From: Lachnospiraceae bacterium | GTDB lineage: Bacteria; Bacillota; Clostridia; Lachnospirales; Lachnospiraceae | Direction: 5' to 3' | DNA length: 11,983 nucleotides | Assembly (NCBI GenBank): GCA_021202715.1 | Contig: JAJQCL010000001.1 | Span: 1-11,983, forward strand | Shown here: in pieces, positions 1 to 7,974 of the stretch | Layout of the letters: every line of letters begins with the position of its first letter | How positions within the stretch are numbered: the stretch's first letter is position 1 | Position numbers and translations under genes: made by a program | The notes under the pieces: generated by a model | What the model was told of the DNA's origin: nothing | The model's input: the letters and a program-made list of their open reading frames with translations, nothing else | Databases searched by the model: none

Positions 1-121
1 TCGTAAATGCGGGAACAGAAGGAATTCTGTAAGATGGAATCGATCTTCGCGTGATAGGGCTGCCGGAGGAAAAGGCGTGGTTCCTGGAGTGAAGGACGCT
101 GAAGAGATAGAAGGGACGTGA
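1..121 (+). other. Left-edge sequence, possible tail of an upstream gene
   Basis: Of the three + frames only one stays open here, from base 2 to a TGA at 119-121, seven bases before the cbiC start. That spacing would suit an upstream operon gene. The first half of this frame is arginine-rich and does not look like a normal protein end. Another frame has a TAA at 30-32 and then a protein-like stretch (33-89) ending in EEKAWFLE before TGA at 90-92. I recognise no family in either frame. It may be the last residues of a truncated upstream gene, or non-coding leader. Confidence 0.25.
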
Positions 122-128
122 GTGAGAA

Positions 129-782
129 ATGCGAACACAGCTGGAGAAGGTGCTCCCCATGGAGATTGAGCGGCGGAGCTTTGAGATCATCACCGAGGAG
201 CTGGGAGACCGGCAGTTTCCGGCGGAGGAGGAGCCCATCGTCAAGCGGGTAATCCACACGACGGCGGATTTTGACTATGCGGACAACCTCGTATTCACTC
301 ATGATGCGGTGACGGTGGCCAAGAATGCCATCCGGCGGGGCGCCTGCATCGTGACAGATACGCAGATGGCCCGTTCCGGCATCAACAAGCGGGTGCTGGC
401 GTCCTTCGGCGGGGAGGTTTTCTGCTTCATGTCCGACCCGGACGTGGCGGAGGCGGCGAAGCGGGATCATACAACCCGGGCGACGGCCAGCATGGAGAAG
501 GCCGCGCGCCTGAACCGTCCCCTGATCTTTGCTGTGGGGAATGCCCCGACGGCTCTGGTGAAGCTCTATGACATGATTCAGGAGGGACGGATCACTCCGG
601 AGCTGATTATCGGCGTCCCGGTCGGCTTCGTCAATGTGGTGGCTTCCAAGGAGCTGATTCTGGAGACGGATGTCCCGGCCATCGTAGCCAGGGGGCGGAA
701 GGGCGGTAGTAATGTGGCCGCCGCGATCTGCAACGCGCTTCTCTATGAGATGGACCCCAGCCGTACGGGAAAAGGGAAATAA
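129..782 (+). CDS. cbiC: Cobalt-precorrin-8 methylmutase CbiC
   Basis: CbiC moves the C-11 methyl group to C-12 of (cobalt-)precorrin-8, giving hydrogenobyrinate or cobyrinate; it is a cytoplasmic late step of corrin-ring synthesis. The 217 residues match the usual family length. Family motifs are in order: MEIERRSF near residue 11, RVIHTTADFDY at 41-50 with the catalytic histidine at 43, the TDTQMARSGINKR block, VGVPVGFVNVVASKE, and RKGGSNVAAAICNALL near the C terminus. A second ATG at 159 (residue 11) has a better Shine-Dalgarno (GGAGAAGG, 8 bases upstream) than the ATG at 129. I keep 129 because known CbiC proteins carry about eight residues before the IE..SF motif. The gene ends four bases before the hemA start, so it belongs to the same transcription unit. 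It is the only dedicated corrin-ring gene in the window; other cbi genes probably lie upstream. Confidence 0.95.
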   Translation: MRTQLEKVLPMEIERRSFEIITEELGDRQFPAEEEPIVKRVIHTTADFDYADNLVFTHDAVTVAKNAIRRGACIVTDTQMARSGINKRVLASFGGEVFCFMSDPDVAEAAKRDHTTRATASMEKAARLNRPLIFAVGNAPTALVKLYDMIQEGRITPELIIGVPVGFVNVVASKELILETDVPAIVARGRKGGSNVAAAICNALLYEMDPSRTGKGK

Positions 783-786
783 GACC

Positions 787-2022
787 ATGAACATACAAAT
801 GACAGGAATTGACCACAGCCTCGCGCCTGTGGAGATCCGTGAACTGTTTTCCTTTACTCGCAAGGCAGCCGCAGCGGCGATGGGAGAGCTGAGGCAGCGG
901 GAAGGGATCCTGGGCTGTGTGATTCTCTCCACATGTAACCGGATGGAACTCTGGGTTCATACCGGAGGGGAATGTGAACTGCCTCTCTATACTATTCTTT
1001 GTGAATTCAAGGGACTTGAAAAAGCAGACTATGAGCGCTATTTCGTTCACCGCCGCGGCGAGGAGGCGGTGCGGCATCTCTTTCAGATGACCAGCGGCCT
1101 GAAATCGCGGATCCTCGGGGAAGATCAGGTGCTGACGCAGGTGAAGGAAGCGCTGCAGAACGCCCGCGAGGTGTACAGCACGGACCCGGTGCTGGAGACG
1201 CTCTTCCGCATGGCGATCACCGGCGCGAAGAAGGTGAAGACCGGGATGCAGATGTCGACGGCCAACCTGTCCGCTGTGGAGCAGGCCGTGGCCGGGATGA
1301 AGCGGCGCGGTTATTCCTTCGCGGGCAGGCGCTGTCTGGTCATCGGCAACGGCGAGATGGGCAAGCGGGCGGCGCAGGCGCTGGCGGCTGAGGGCGCGGA
1401 TGTGACCGTGACGGTCCGTCAGTACCGCAGCGGCATCGTGGAGATCCCCGTGGGATGCCACCGGATCAATTACGGAGACCGGCTGGGCCTGCTGCCCGAC
1501 TGTGATCTGCTGGTCAGCGCCACCAGCAGTCCCAATACGACGATCCGTTACCAGGATGTGCGCGATCTTCCCGTAAAAAGGCAGCAGATCTACATCGATC
1601 TGGCCGTGCCCCGGGATATCGAGCCGGAGGTGGGGACTCTGCCGCAGGTGACACTCTACGACATCGACAGTTTTTCCGTGACTCAGTCGGAAGAGCTGAC
1701 GGAGAAGATTCGCCGGGCCGAAGAGATCCTTGAGGAGCAGATCCATGAATTCACGGTCTGGTATGAGGGTCGCGATCTGGTGCCCCGGGTGCGCCGGGTG
1801 GGCCGTGCGGCCGCGGATGACGTCTGCTGGCGCATGGGGCGGACGGTGAAGAGCCTGCCGCTCACGGAGGAAGAGACAGACAGTCTGCGTCAGGCCGTCA
1901 GCGCTTCTTCTGAGAAGGTCATTGAGAAAATCCTTTTTACCATCCGCAATGAGGCCGGCGTCGATGTACTGCGCAAATGTCTGGAGGCGGCGGAGACGGA
2001 ATTCACGGAGGAGGAAATATGA
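787..2022 (+). CDS. hemA: Glutamyl-tRNA reductase
   Basis: NADPH-dependent reduction of glutamyl-tRNA(Glu) to glutamate-1-semialdehyde, the first committed step of the C5 tetrapyrrole pathway. The protein has 411 residues, normal for the family. The N-terminal catalytic domain has GIDHSLAPVEIRE at 7-19 and STCNRMELW with the thioester cysteine at position 50. The GLKSRILGEDQVLTQVKEA block follows. A Rossmann NADPH domain carries VIGNGEMGKRAAQAL, and SATSSPNTTI is the expected downstream motif. The C-terminal helices form the dimerisation region. The frame is open from 712, but that part overlaps cbiC. The start at 787 has AAGGGA upstream and begins at the family N terminus. Its TGA overlaps the sirC ATG (ATGA at 2019-2022), suggesting translational coupling. 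HemL, its usual partner for the unstable semialdehyde, is encoded about 6 kb downstream. Confidence 0.96.
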   Translation: MNIQMTGIDHSLAPVEIRELFSFTRKAAAAAMGELRQREGILGCVILSTCNRMELWVHTGGECELPLYTILCEFKGLEKADYERYFVHRRGEEAVRHLFQMTSGLKSRILGEDQVLTQVKEALQNAREVYSTDPVLETLFRMAITGAKKVKTGMQMSTANLSAVEQAVAGMKRRGYSFAGRRCLVIGNGEMGKRAAQALAAEGADVTVTVRQYRSGIVEIPVGCHRINYGDRLGLLPDCDLLVSATSSPNTTIRYQDVRDLPVKRQQIYIDLAVPRDIEPEVGTLPQVTLYDIDSFSVTQSEELTEKIRRAEEILEEQIHEFTVWYEGRDLVPRVRRVGRAAADDVCWRMGRTVKSLPLTEEETDSLRQAVSASSEKVIEKILFTIRNEAGVDVLRKCLEAAETEFTEEEI

Positions 2023-2501
2023 GCGGGACGACAGCGAAATTCCCCTATTTCCGGGATATCTCGGGCTGGCAGGTGTTGGTGTTCGGCGGCGGACACATCG
2101 CGGAACGCCGGGTGAGGACTCTGCTGGCTTTCGGTCCCTCGATCTGTGTCGTGAGCCCGTCGCTGAGTCCATCGTTGACAGGATGGTGGCGGGCCGGAGA
2201 GATCGCCTGGGAGCAGGCGCGTTACGCGCCGGAGCAGCTTTCCGACAGAGAGGAAATACAGATGGTCCTGGCGGCCACCGACGACCCGGCGGTGAATACG
2301 GCGATCTTCCAGATCTGCCGGGAGAGAGGCATCCGGGTCAATAACGCCTCCAATCAGGAGGAATGCGACTTTTTCTTTCCTGCCGTCGTCCGGGACGGGG
2401 ATCTGATCCTCGGCGTGACCTCCGGCGGGAGCGATCACGGGAGAGTCCGCCGGGTCGCTGCCGCGCTGCGGAAGCTTGTGAAGAAGGAGGAACTGCGATG
2501 A
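2019..2501 (+). CDS. sirC: Precorrin-2 dehydrogenase (SirC / Met8 N-domain family)
   Basis: NAD-dependent oxidation of precorrin-2 to sirohydrochlorin, the last shared intermediate of siroheme and anaerobic cobalamin synthesis. The 160 residues hold the Rossmann motif VLVFGGGHIAERR (19-31), VLAATDDPAVN (83-93), CDFFFPAVV (116-124) and a TSGGS block near 134-138. Aligned by eye with the CysG N-terminal module, catalytic Asp104 of CysG (in NVVDAP) falls on Ser111 here (in NNASNQ). The usual GG-x-SP motif reads GGSDH. The protein is also shorter than the roughly 200 residues of Bacillus SirC, so the C-terminal helical part is reduced. Both points favour a dehydrogenase without ferrochelatase activity, which is inference. 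The start is set by the ATGA overlap with hemA and GGAGGAAAT just upstream; the frame is open from 1977 but that part lies inside hemA. Confidence 0.88.
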   Translation: MSGTTAKFPYFRDISGWQVLVFGGGHIAERRVRTLLAFGPSICVVSPSLSPSLTGWWRAGEIAWEQARYAPEQLSDREEIQMVLAATDDPAVNTAIFQICRERGIRVNNASNQEECDFFFPAVVRDGDLILGVTSGGSDHGRVRRVAAALRKLVKKEELR

Positions 2502-3382
2502 GAACTATTCGAATCGGAAGCCGGGAGAGCCGGCTGGCGGTGATCCAATCCGAGACGGTGCTGGATTATCTGCGCGATCATGTACCGGAGGTCAATCCGG
2601 AGCTGGTTACAATGAAGACGATCGGCGATAAGATCCTCGATCGAAGTCTGGAAGCCATCGGCGGCAAGGGGCTCTTCATCCGGGAACTGGATCGGGCGCT
2701 TCGGGAGGGACGCAGCGATCTCTCGGTGCATAGTCTCAAGGATGTACCCATGGACGTGCCGGAGGATCTGCCGCTGTTGGGTTTCTCCCGTCGGGAGGAT
2801 CCCCGGGACGCCCTGGTGCTTCCCGCAGGAGTCACTGTCTGGGATCGAAGTTTGCCTGTGGGCTGTTCCAGCCGACGGAGGATGGTGCAGCTGCAGAGGC
2901 TGGTTCCGGATGTGCGCTTCGCCACGGCACGGGGCAATGTGCAGACCCGGCTTAAGAAGCTGGATGCCGGGGAATATGGGGCGCTGATTCTGGCCGCGGC
3001 GGGGCTGCGGCGACTGGGACTGGCGGGACGGATCTCGCATCTCTTCTCTGTGGAAGAAATGATTCCCGCAGCGGGGCAGGGAATCCTGGCCGTGCAGGGA
3101 CGCGCCGGGGAGGATTATTCCTTCCTGGATGGCTATTTCTGCGAGGAAGAGGGGGCCTGTGCGCTGGCGGAACGGGCCTTTGTCCGGCGTCTGGACGGCG
3201 GCTGCAGCTCCCCGATCGCCGCCCATGCGTGGGTACAGGGGGATGCGCTGACCCTGCGGGGACTGTACTACAGCGAGGAGAAGAGGGACTTCGTGACAGG
3301 GACTCTCACCGGCAACTGCCGTGAGGGTGAGTACCTTGGCGCAGAGCTAGCCGAACGTCTGCGGCGGCAGTTGGACGGATGA
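2498..3382 (+). CDS. hemC: Porphobilinogen deaminase (hydroxymethylbilane synthase)
   Basis: Polymerises four porphobilinogen units into hydroxymethylbilane on a covalent dipyrromethane cofactor. The 294 residues are a little below the usual ~310. Motifs: IRIGSRESRLAVIQ at 4-17, MKTIGDKILDRSL, GGKGLFIRELDRAL, and HSLKDVP with the catalytic aspartate at 82. TARGNVQTRLKKLD binds cofactor and substrate, AAAGLRRLG is at 166-174, and AAGQGILAVQ is at 191-200. The cofactor-anchoring cysteine is Cys236 in DGGCSSPIAAHA. The start ATG overlaps the sirC stop (ATGA, 2498-2501) and has AAGGAGG seven bases before it, so the earlier in-frame codons from 2363 lie within sirC and are not used. The product feeds the HemD half of the next gene. 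Confidence 0.96.
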   Translation: MRTIRIGSRESRLAVIQSETVLDYLRDHVPEVNPELVTMKTIGDKILDRSLEAIGGKGLFIRELDRALREGRSDLSVHSLKDVPMDVPEDLPLLGFSRREDPRDALVLPAGVTVWDRSLPVGCSSRRRMVQLQRLVPDVRFATARGNVQTRLKKLDAGEYGALILAAAGLRRLGLAGRISHLFSVEEMIPAAGQGILAVQGRAGEDYSFLDGYFCEEEGACALAERAFVRRLDGGCSSPIAAHAWVQGDALTLRGLYYSEEKRDFVTGTLTGNCREGEYLGAELAERLRRQLDG

Positions 3383-3466
3383 TCGAAGGAATGCGGGAAG
3401 TATTTGGCAGACAGCCGGTGCAGGAAAAGGTTCGGAAGTCGGGAAATGTCAGGTGGGAGGTCGCGT

Positions 3467-4999
3467 ATGACAGGTAAAGTATGGCTGGTGGGAGCCGGTC
3501 CTTCGGATATCGGATTGCTGACCCTGAAGGGCAAGGCTGTGCTGGAGGCGGCCGAGGTGGTGGTCTATGATGCTCTGGTGAGCCCGGAGATTCTGGCGCT
3601 GGTGCCGGAGGGCGCAGAGCTTGTTAATGTAGGCAAACGTTCTCACCATCATATCAGGAAGCAGGAGGAGATCAACCGGATTCTTCTTGAGGAGGCGCTG
3701 CAGGGAAAGCGTGTTGTCCGTCTCAAGGGCGGGGATCCGTTCCTCTTCGGCCGCGGCGGCGAAGAGCTGCAGCTGCTTACGGAGTATGAGATTCCCTATG
3801 AGATCGTGCCGGGAGTGACCTCGGCCATCGCCGTACCGGCCTACAGCGGCATTCCCGTGACGCACCGGGATTTCTGCTCGTCGGTTCATATCATTACCGG
3901 GCACAAGAAGAAGGACGCACCGCTGGATCTGAACTTTGATGCTCTGGTATCCATGAAAGCAACGCTGGTCTTCCTCATGGGAGTGACGGCTCTGCCGGAC
4001 ATCTGCGCCGGACTGATGGCGGCGGTCATGCATCCGGAGACACCGCAGCACAAAGTACAGAAGAGCACCACCGCCGAGCAGCGGCGGGTGGTCTCGACGG
4101 TGGCCGGACTTCCGGAGGAGAGCTGTCGGGCGGGCATTGAAGCGCCGGCCATCATCGTGGTAGGACCGGTGTGCCGTCTGGCGGAGGACTTCGCCTGGGC
4201 GGAGAAACGGGAGCTGGCCGGCTGTCGTGTGATTGTGACCCGTCCACGGGATCGGGCTTCTGCTCTGACAGACCGATTGCGGCAGAAGGGCGCGCAGGTC
4301 ATTGATATCCCGGCGATTCGTACGGAGGCCATTCCCGATAATAAGGCGCTTCAGGATGCTCTGGGACGGCTGGCGGAGTTTCAGTGGATCGTATTCACAA
4401 GCCCGGCCGGGGTGAAGGTCTTCTTCGAGGCGCTGCGGGCGGAGAAAAAGGATGTGCGGAGCCTGGCGGGCTGTCGGCTGGCCGTCCTGGGGCCGGGAAC
4501 CCGCCGGGAGCTGGAGCGCTGCGGTCTCTTCGCTGACCTGGAGCCTGGTACTTATGACGGTGCCAGCCTGGGACGGGCGCTGGCGGCGGTCCTGCAGCCC
4601 GGAGAGAGGGTACTGCTGCCTCGGGCGGCGAAGGGGAACCCTGAGATCGTGGAGGAGATCCGCAAGGCTCCTTCGGTGATCCTCGAGGACATTCCCATTT
4701 ACGAGACCCTGTATGAGAAATCGCCCCTCATCGACGAGAGGGCGGAGCTCGAGAAGCATCCGCAGACGCTGGCTGTGTTCACCAGTGCCTCCACCGTGCG
4801 GGGATTCCTCGCGGCCACGGAGGGTCTGGATGTGAGCCGGGTGCGGGCCCTTTGCATCGGCAAACAGACAGCCCGGGCTGCCGGGGAAGCCGGGATGCGG
4901 ACGTACACGGCGACCCAGGCGACCATGGACAGCCTGGAGGAGCTCGTCTGCCGCGTGCACAGAGAGATGGAAGAGGAAAAGGAAGATTATGGCGAATGA
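3467..4999 (+). CDS. cobA-hemD: Fused uroporphyrinogen-III C-methyltransferase / uroporphyrinogen-III synthase
   Basis: A two-domain protein of 510 residues. Residues ~1-245 are the SAM-dependent SUMT (CobA) domain, which methylates uroporphyrinogen III at C2 and C7 to precorrin-2. Visible motifs are VGAGPSD (8-14), VVRLKGGDPFLFGRGGEE (83-100), PGVTSAIAVPAYSGIPVTHRD (115-135) and LMGV (170-173). Residues ~250-503 are the HemD domain, which cyclises hydroxymethylbilane with D-ring inversion: VIVTRPRDRASALTDRL, VFTSPAGV, VFTSASTVRGF and CIGKQTARAA. HemD is poorly conserved, but these motifs and the fusion, common in Clostridia, make it firm. Start ATG 3467 has GGGAGG six bases upstream and begins at the SUMT N terminus. 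The frame is open back to 3404, but those 21 residues do not resemble the family. Fusing the two steps fits flux directed to B12 and siroheme rather than heme. Confidence 0.94.
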   Translation: MTGKVWLVGAGPSDIGLLTLKGKAVLEAAEVVVYDALVSPEILALVPEGAELVNVGKRSHHHIRKQEEINRILLEEALQGKRVVRLKGGDPFLFGRGGEELQLLTEYEIPYEIVPGVTSAIAVPAYSGIPVTHRDFCSSVHIITGHKKKDAPLDLNFDALVSMKATLVFLMGVTALPDICAGLMAAVMHPETPQHKVQKSTTAEQRRVVSTVAGLPEESCRAGIEAPAIIVVGPVCRLAEDFAWAEKRELAGCRVIVTRPRDRASALTDRLRQKGAQVIDIPAIRTEAIPDNKALQDALGRLAEFQWIVFTSPAGVKVFFEALRAEKKDVRSLAGCRLAVLGPGTRRELERCGLFADLEPGTYDGASLGRALAAVLQPGERVLLPRAAKGNPEIVEEIRKAPSVILEDIPIYETLYEKSPLIDERAELEKHPQTLAVFTSASTVRGFLAATEGLDVSRVRALCIGKQTARAAGEAGMRTYTATQATMDSLEELVCRVHREMEEEKEDYGE

Positions 5000-5131
5000 C
5001 ATGGAATGTCACTCGAATCACAGAAAATTCCTTATGATAGAGATAGATTCAATGGCTGAAGAATGGCTGCGCGTGCGGATGTCATACGCGACAGAAAGTT
5101 ATTTACGAAAAAGACAGGAGGTAAGATTAAA

Positions 5132-6115
5132 ATGGACATGACACAGAGACCGAGGCGTCTGCGCTACGGCGCTTCTTTAAGGAAAATGGTGCGGGAGACC
5201 CGCATGGACAAGTCCGCTCTAATCTATCCCGCCTTCGTCATGGAGGGGGAGAATCAGCGGGAGGAGATTCCCTCGATGGAGGGGCAGTATCGCTACACCG
5301 TCGATCAGCTGATGTATAAGATCGAGGAGCTGCTGAATGCCGGAGTGGACAAGGTGATGCTCTTCGGTATCCCTGCCCACAAGGACGAGTGGGGCAGCGG
5401 CGCCTATGATGAGAACGGCATCGTGCAGAAGGGCTTCCGGGCAATCAAGGAGCGTTTCCCGGAAATGTACTGCATCGGCGACGTGTGCATGTGCGAATAT
5501 ACCTCCCACGGCCACTGCGGTATCCTTAACGGGCAGGAAGTCGACAACGACCGCACTCTGGACTATCTGGCGCGGACGGCGCTCTCGCAGGTGGAGACCG
5601 GGGCGGACATGGTAGCGCCCTCCGATATGATGGACGGCCGGGTGGCTGCCATCCGGAAGCTGCTCGATGCCAACGGACACCAGAACACGCCCATCATGTC
5701 CTACGCGGTGAAGTATGCCTCCGCTTTTTACGGCCCCTTCCGCGAGGCCGCCGGGTCGGCGCCCTCATTCGGCGACCGCAAATCCTACCAGATGGATTAT
5801 CACAACCGCCGCGAGGGCATTAAGGAAGCGCTGCTTGACATCGAAGAGGGGGCAGACATCCTCATGGTCAAGCCTGCGATGGCCTTCGGCGATGTCATCC
5901 GCGAGTTGAAGGAGACAACCCACGTCCCCATCGCCGCCTACAACGTCAGCGGCGAGTACGCGATGGTCAAGGCCGCGGCCGGACAGGGCTTCGTGGACGA
6001 GACCGCCATCCTCTGTGAGATCGCGGTCAGCGCCTTTCGGGCCGGAGCCGACATCTACCTGACGTATTTCGCCGAAGAGCTGGCACGCTGCATGGATAAG
6101 GGGTATATCGGGTAG
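5132..6115 (+). CDS. hemB: 5-aminolevulinate dehydratase (porphobilinogen synthase)
   Basis: Condenses two 5-aminolevulinate molecules to porphobilinogen. The 327 residues are typical. The metal site is the cysteine-rich type (Cys119, Cys121, Cys129 in VCMCEYTSHGHCGIL), predicting a zinc enzyme like that of E. coli. The two active-site lysines are Lys194 (MSYAVKYASAFYGPF) and Lys247 (ILMVKPAMAFGD). VAPSDMMDGR and YNVSGEYAMVKAA are also present. ATG 5132 has AGGAGGT nine bases upstream and matches the family N terminus (RPRRLR); the frame is open back to 5063, but that extension is not family-like. It lies 132 bases after cobA-hemD, the longest gap between the neighbouring hem genes apart from the hemB-hemL interruption. 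Confidence 0.96.
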   Translation: MDMTQRPRRLRYGASLRKMVRETRMDKSALIYPAFVMEGENQREEIPSMEGQYRYTVDQLMYKIEELLNAGVDKVMLFGIPAHKDEWGSGAYDENGIVQKGFRAIKERFPEMYCIGDVCMCEYTSHGHCGILNGQEVDNDRTLDYLARTALSQVETGADMVAPSDMMDGRVAAIRKLLDANGHQNTPIMSYAVKYASAFYGPFREAAGSAPSFGDRKSYQMDYHNRREGIKEALLDIEEGADILMVKPAMAFGDVIRELKETTHVPIAAYNVSGEYAMVKAAAGQGFVDETAILCEIAVSAFRAGADIYLTYFAEELARCMDKGYIG

Positions 6116-6320
6116 GATTGCTTTTGTGTATGGAAGCGACAGAGGAGACTTTGCCTGTTTGGGAGGAAGAGCAGCAGATCAAAGGAAGAACCGGTTTTTG
6201 TTGAATTCCATGAAACATCGTGGTAACCTAAAATACGGGGCAGACGAATCAAGATTGGAAGCAGAGTGGGAGCCTGGAAATCCTGCTCTGCTGAGGCAAC
6301 GGGATTAGGGGTGGTAAAGA
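6116..6320 (+). other. Intergenic gap between hemB and the AAA/PD-(D/E)XK gene
   Basis: These 205 bases hold no recognisable gene. A frame open from 6126 to 6308 encodes 60 residues of no recognised family. An imperfect hairpin is possible between AGCAGAG (6260-6266) and CTCTGCT (6286-6292), but no T-run follows, so it is not an intrinsic terminator. AGGGGTGG at 6307-6314 is the ribosome binding site of the next gene. I see no clear promoter, terminal inverted repeat or target duplication marking an insertion edge. Confidence 0.5.
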
Positions 6321-7943
6321 ATGGGATATTATCTGAATTCAGAAGATGTTCTTGAATTGTACAAGGGTGAGGCGGAGAAGCCTTATTTTGTGGATAAAAC
6401 GAAGATGCTCGGAGAACTGATCACGTTGTTAGAACAGGGACGAAATTATATTTCAGTGACAAGACCGCGCAGATTTGGGAAATCCCTGGCAGCCGCCATG
6501 ATCGGTTCTTTTTTCGGCAGGGGAGCAGACAGCTCGGAGGTGTTTTCTCATCTTAAGATTGCAGAAAACAAAAAGTACACAAAGCATTTGAATCAGCATA
6601 ATCTCATTTACATTGATTTCAGCCGGGATGTGTTTGAATGCATGTCGTACAGCGAATACATTAAAACCATAAAAATGAGGTTATTTGATGATTTAAGAAA
6701 GGCTTATCCAGATGCGAAGATTCGGGAAGAAGATTCCGCGGGGGCCGCTTTGCGAATCGTATCAATGACTTATAAATATGAAAAATTCATCATGATTTTT
6801 GATGAATGGGATTATGTCTTTCACCGGACGTATTTTACAGAGGAAGACAGGGGAAAATTTACAGCTTTTCTTGGAGATCTGACAAAGGGCAGGGCCTATG
6901 TTGAGATGGCTTATCTGACCGGTGTTCTTCCTATCAAAAAATATTCTGCCAGCGATACGATGAACCATTTTGCGGAGTACAATATGGCGAACAGTGTCAG
7001 ATTCAGTGAATATTTCGGCTTTACAAACGCTGAGGTGGACGAACTGTATTCACGTTATATAAAAATGACATCCTCGCCGACAATATCCCGCAAAGATCTG
7101 GCAGACTGGTATGATGGTTATGAAAAAGAAGGCAAAGACAGCATCTACAATCCGAATTCTGTCGTATTTGCGCTTTCTGAGAACCGGATTGGAAACTATT
7201 GGTCCAGGGCGGGTGAATATAAAGAGCTTAGGGAATATGTGCTGAACGATGTGGATGGTGTGAGAGATGCCGTGATGCTTCTTGCGGCCGGAGAACCGGT
7301 GAAGGCAGATATTTCCGAATATGCCACGACGGCTGAGGTCCTTGACAGACGGGATGATATTTTGTCCGCCATGACAGTGTATGGATATCTGAATTACTAT
7401 GACGGTTGTGTGCGGATCCCGAACAAAGAACTTGAAATCGAGTTCGATAGAATCATACGGACGGAGCCAAAATACAGCTATATGCGTGAGCTGGAAAAAG
7501 AATCTGCCCGTATTCTTCAGGCAACGTATGACGGAGATGAGGATACAGTAGGACAAATACTGGCCATCGTTCACACGACAGAATCTCCGCTAAAAGCATA
7601 CAATGATGAAGCAGAGCTTTCCGGAAGTGTGAAGCTTGCTTATATTGCTGCGAGAAATAAGTACAACATAGAACGTGAGGATCAGGCAGGAACCGGATAT
7701 GTGGATTACATTTTTTATCCGCATAACCGTGCAGATGACGGTATTATTATCGAGCTTAAAGTTGATGATTCTCCGGAGAACGCATTACAGCAGATCAAAG
7801 ACAGGAATTATGTTCTGAAGTTTCAGGGAAAGATCGGAGAGCAGCCGAGGACAACAGGCAGAATCATTCTGGTCGGAATCGGGTACTATCGGAAGGATAA
7901 GTTACATCGTTGTAAAATTGAAATGTATGACTCGAGGGACTAA
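6321..7943 (+). CDS. AAA-ATPase-like protein with C-terminal PD-(D/E)XK nuclease-like domain
   Basis: A 540-residue protein of the widespread AAA-ATPase_like / PDDEXK_9 architecture. The N-terminal part has YFVDKTKMLGELI (22-34), the family's short Walker A variant RPRRFGKS (48-55) and a Walker B-like IMIFDEWDYVF (157-167). The C-terminal part has a nuclease-like core: Asp462 in GYVDYIFY, then IIIELK with Glu478 and Lys480, and the following helix ALQQIKDRNY. No signal peptide or membrane segment is evident. These proteins often occur in many copies per genome. Their function is not established; roles in mobile DNA or defence have been suggested from the domains only. It sits between hemB and hemL, where it has no metabolic logic. 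A hand count gives 25 G/C of 60 bases at 6961-7020 against 41 of 60 in hemL at 8161-8220, pointing to separate origin. The start has AGGGGTGG upstream. Confidence 0.85.
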   Translation: MGYYLNSEDVLELYKGEAEKPYFVDKTKMLGELITLLEQGRNYISVTRPRRFGKSLAAAMIGSFFGRGADSSEVFSHLKIAENKKYTKHLNQHNLIYIDFSRDVFECMSYSEYIKTIKMRLFDDLRKAYPDAKIREEDSAGAALRIVSMTYKYEKFIMIFDEWDYVFHRTYFTEEDRGKFTAFLGDLTKGRAYVEMAYLTGVLPIKKYSASDTMNHFAEYNMANSVRFSEYFGFTNAEVDELYSRYIKMTSSPTISRKDLADWYDGYEKEGKDSIYNPNSVVFALSENRIGNYWSRAGEYKELREYVLNDVDGVRDAVMLLAAGEPVKADISEYATTAEVLDRRDDILSAMTVYGYLNYYDGCVRIPNKELEIEFDRIIRTEPKYSYMRELEKESARILQATYDGDEDTVGQILAIVHTTESPLKAYNDEAELSGSVKLAYIAARNKYNIEREDQAGTGYVDYIFYPHNRADDGIIIELKVDDSPENALQQIKDRNYVLKFQGKIGEQPRTTGRIILVGIGYYRKDKLHRCKIEMYDSRD

Positions 7944-7974
7944 GAGATCGCCCGCAGAGGAAGAGGAGAAAAAC

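Noticed and set aside
1..128. Cobalamin riboswitch before cbiC
   Set aside because: The stretch is too short for the full element and I see no B12-box-like conserved block.
631..2172. 513-codon open frame on the - strand across hemA
   Set aside because: It is antisense to a clear hemA, rich in Arg, His and Pro with no family motifs, as expected for the shadow of a GC-rich gene.
3449..5002. 517-codon open frame on the - strand across cobA-hemD
   Set aside because: Antisense shadow of a well-supported fused gene; composition is low complexity in Arg, His and Gln with no recognisable domain.
5033..5038. TATGAT as a possible -10 element before hemB
   Set aside because: No acceptable -35 hexamer at 16-18 bases upstream, and hemB is well explained by read-through of the operon.
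6260..6292. Inverted repeat AGCAGAG / CTCTGCT as a terminator after hemB
   Set aside because: Loop of 19 bases and no T-run; it would also cut off hemL from its operon.
6126..6308. 60-codon frame between hemB and the AAA/PD-(D/E)XK gene
   Set aside because: No good ribosome binding site, no recognised family, and unremarkable composition; treated as non-coding.
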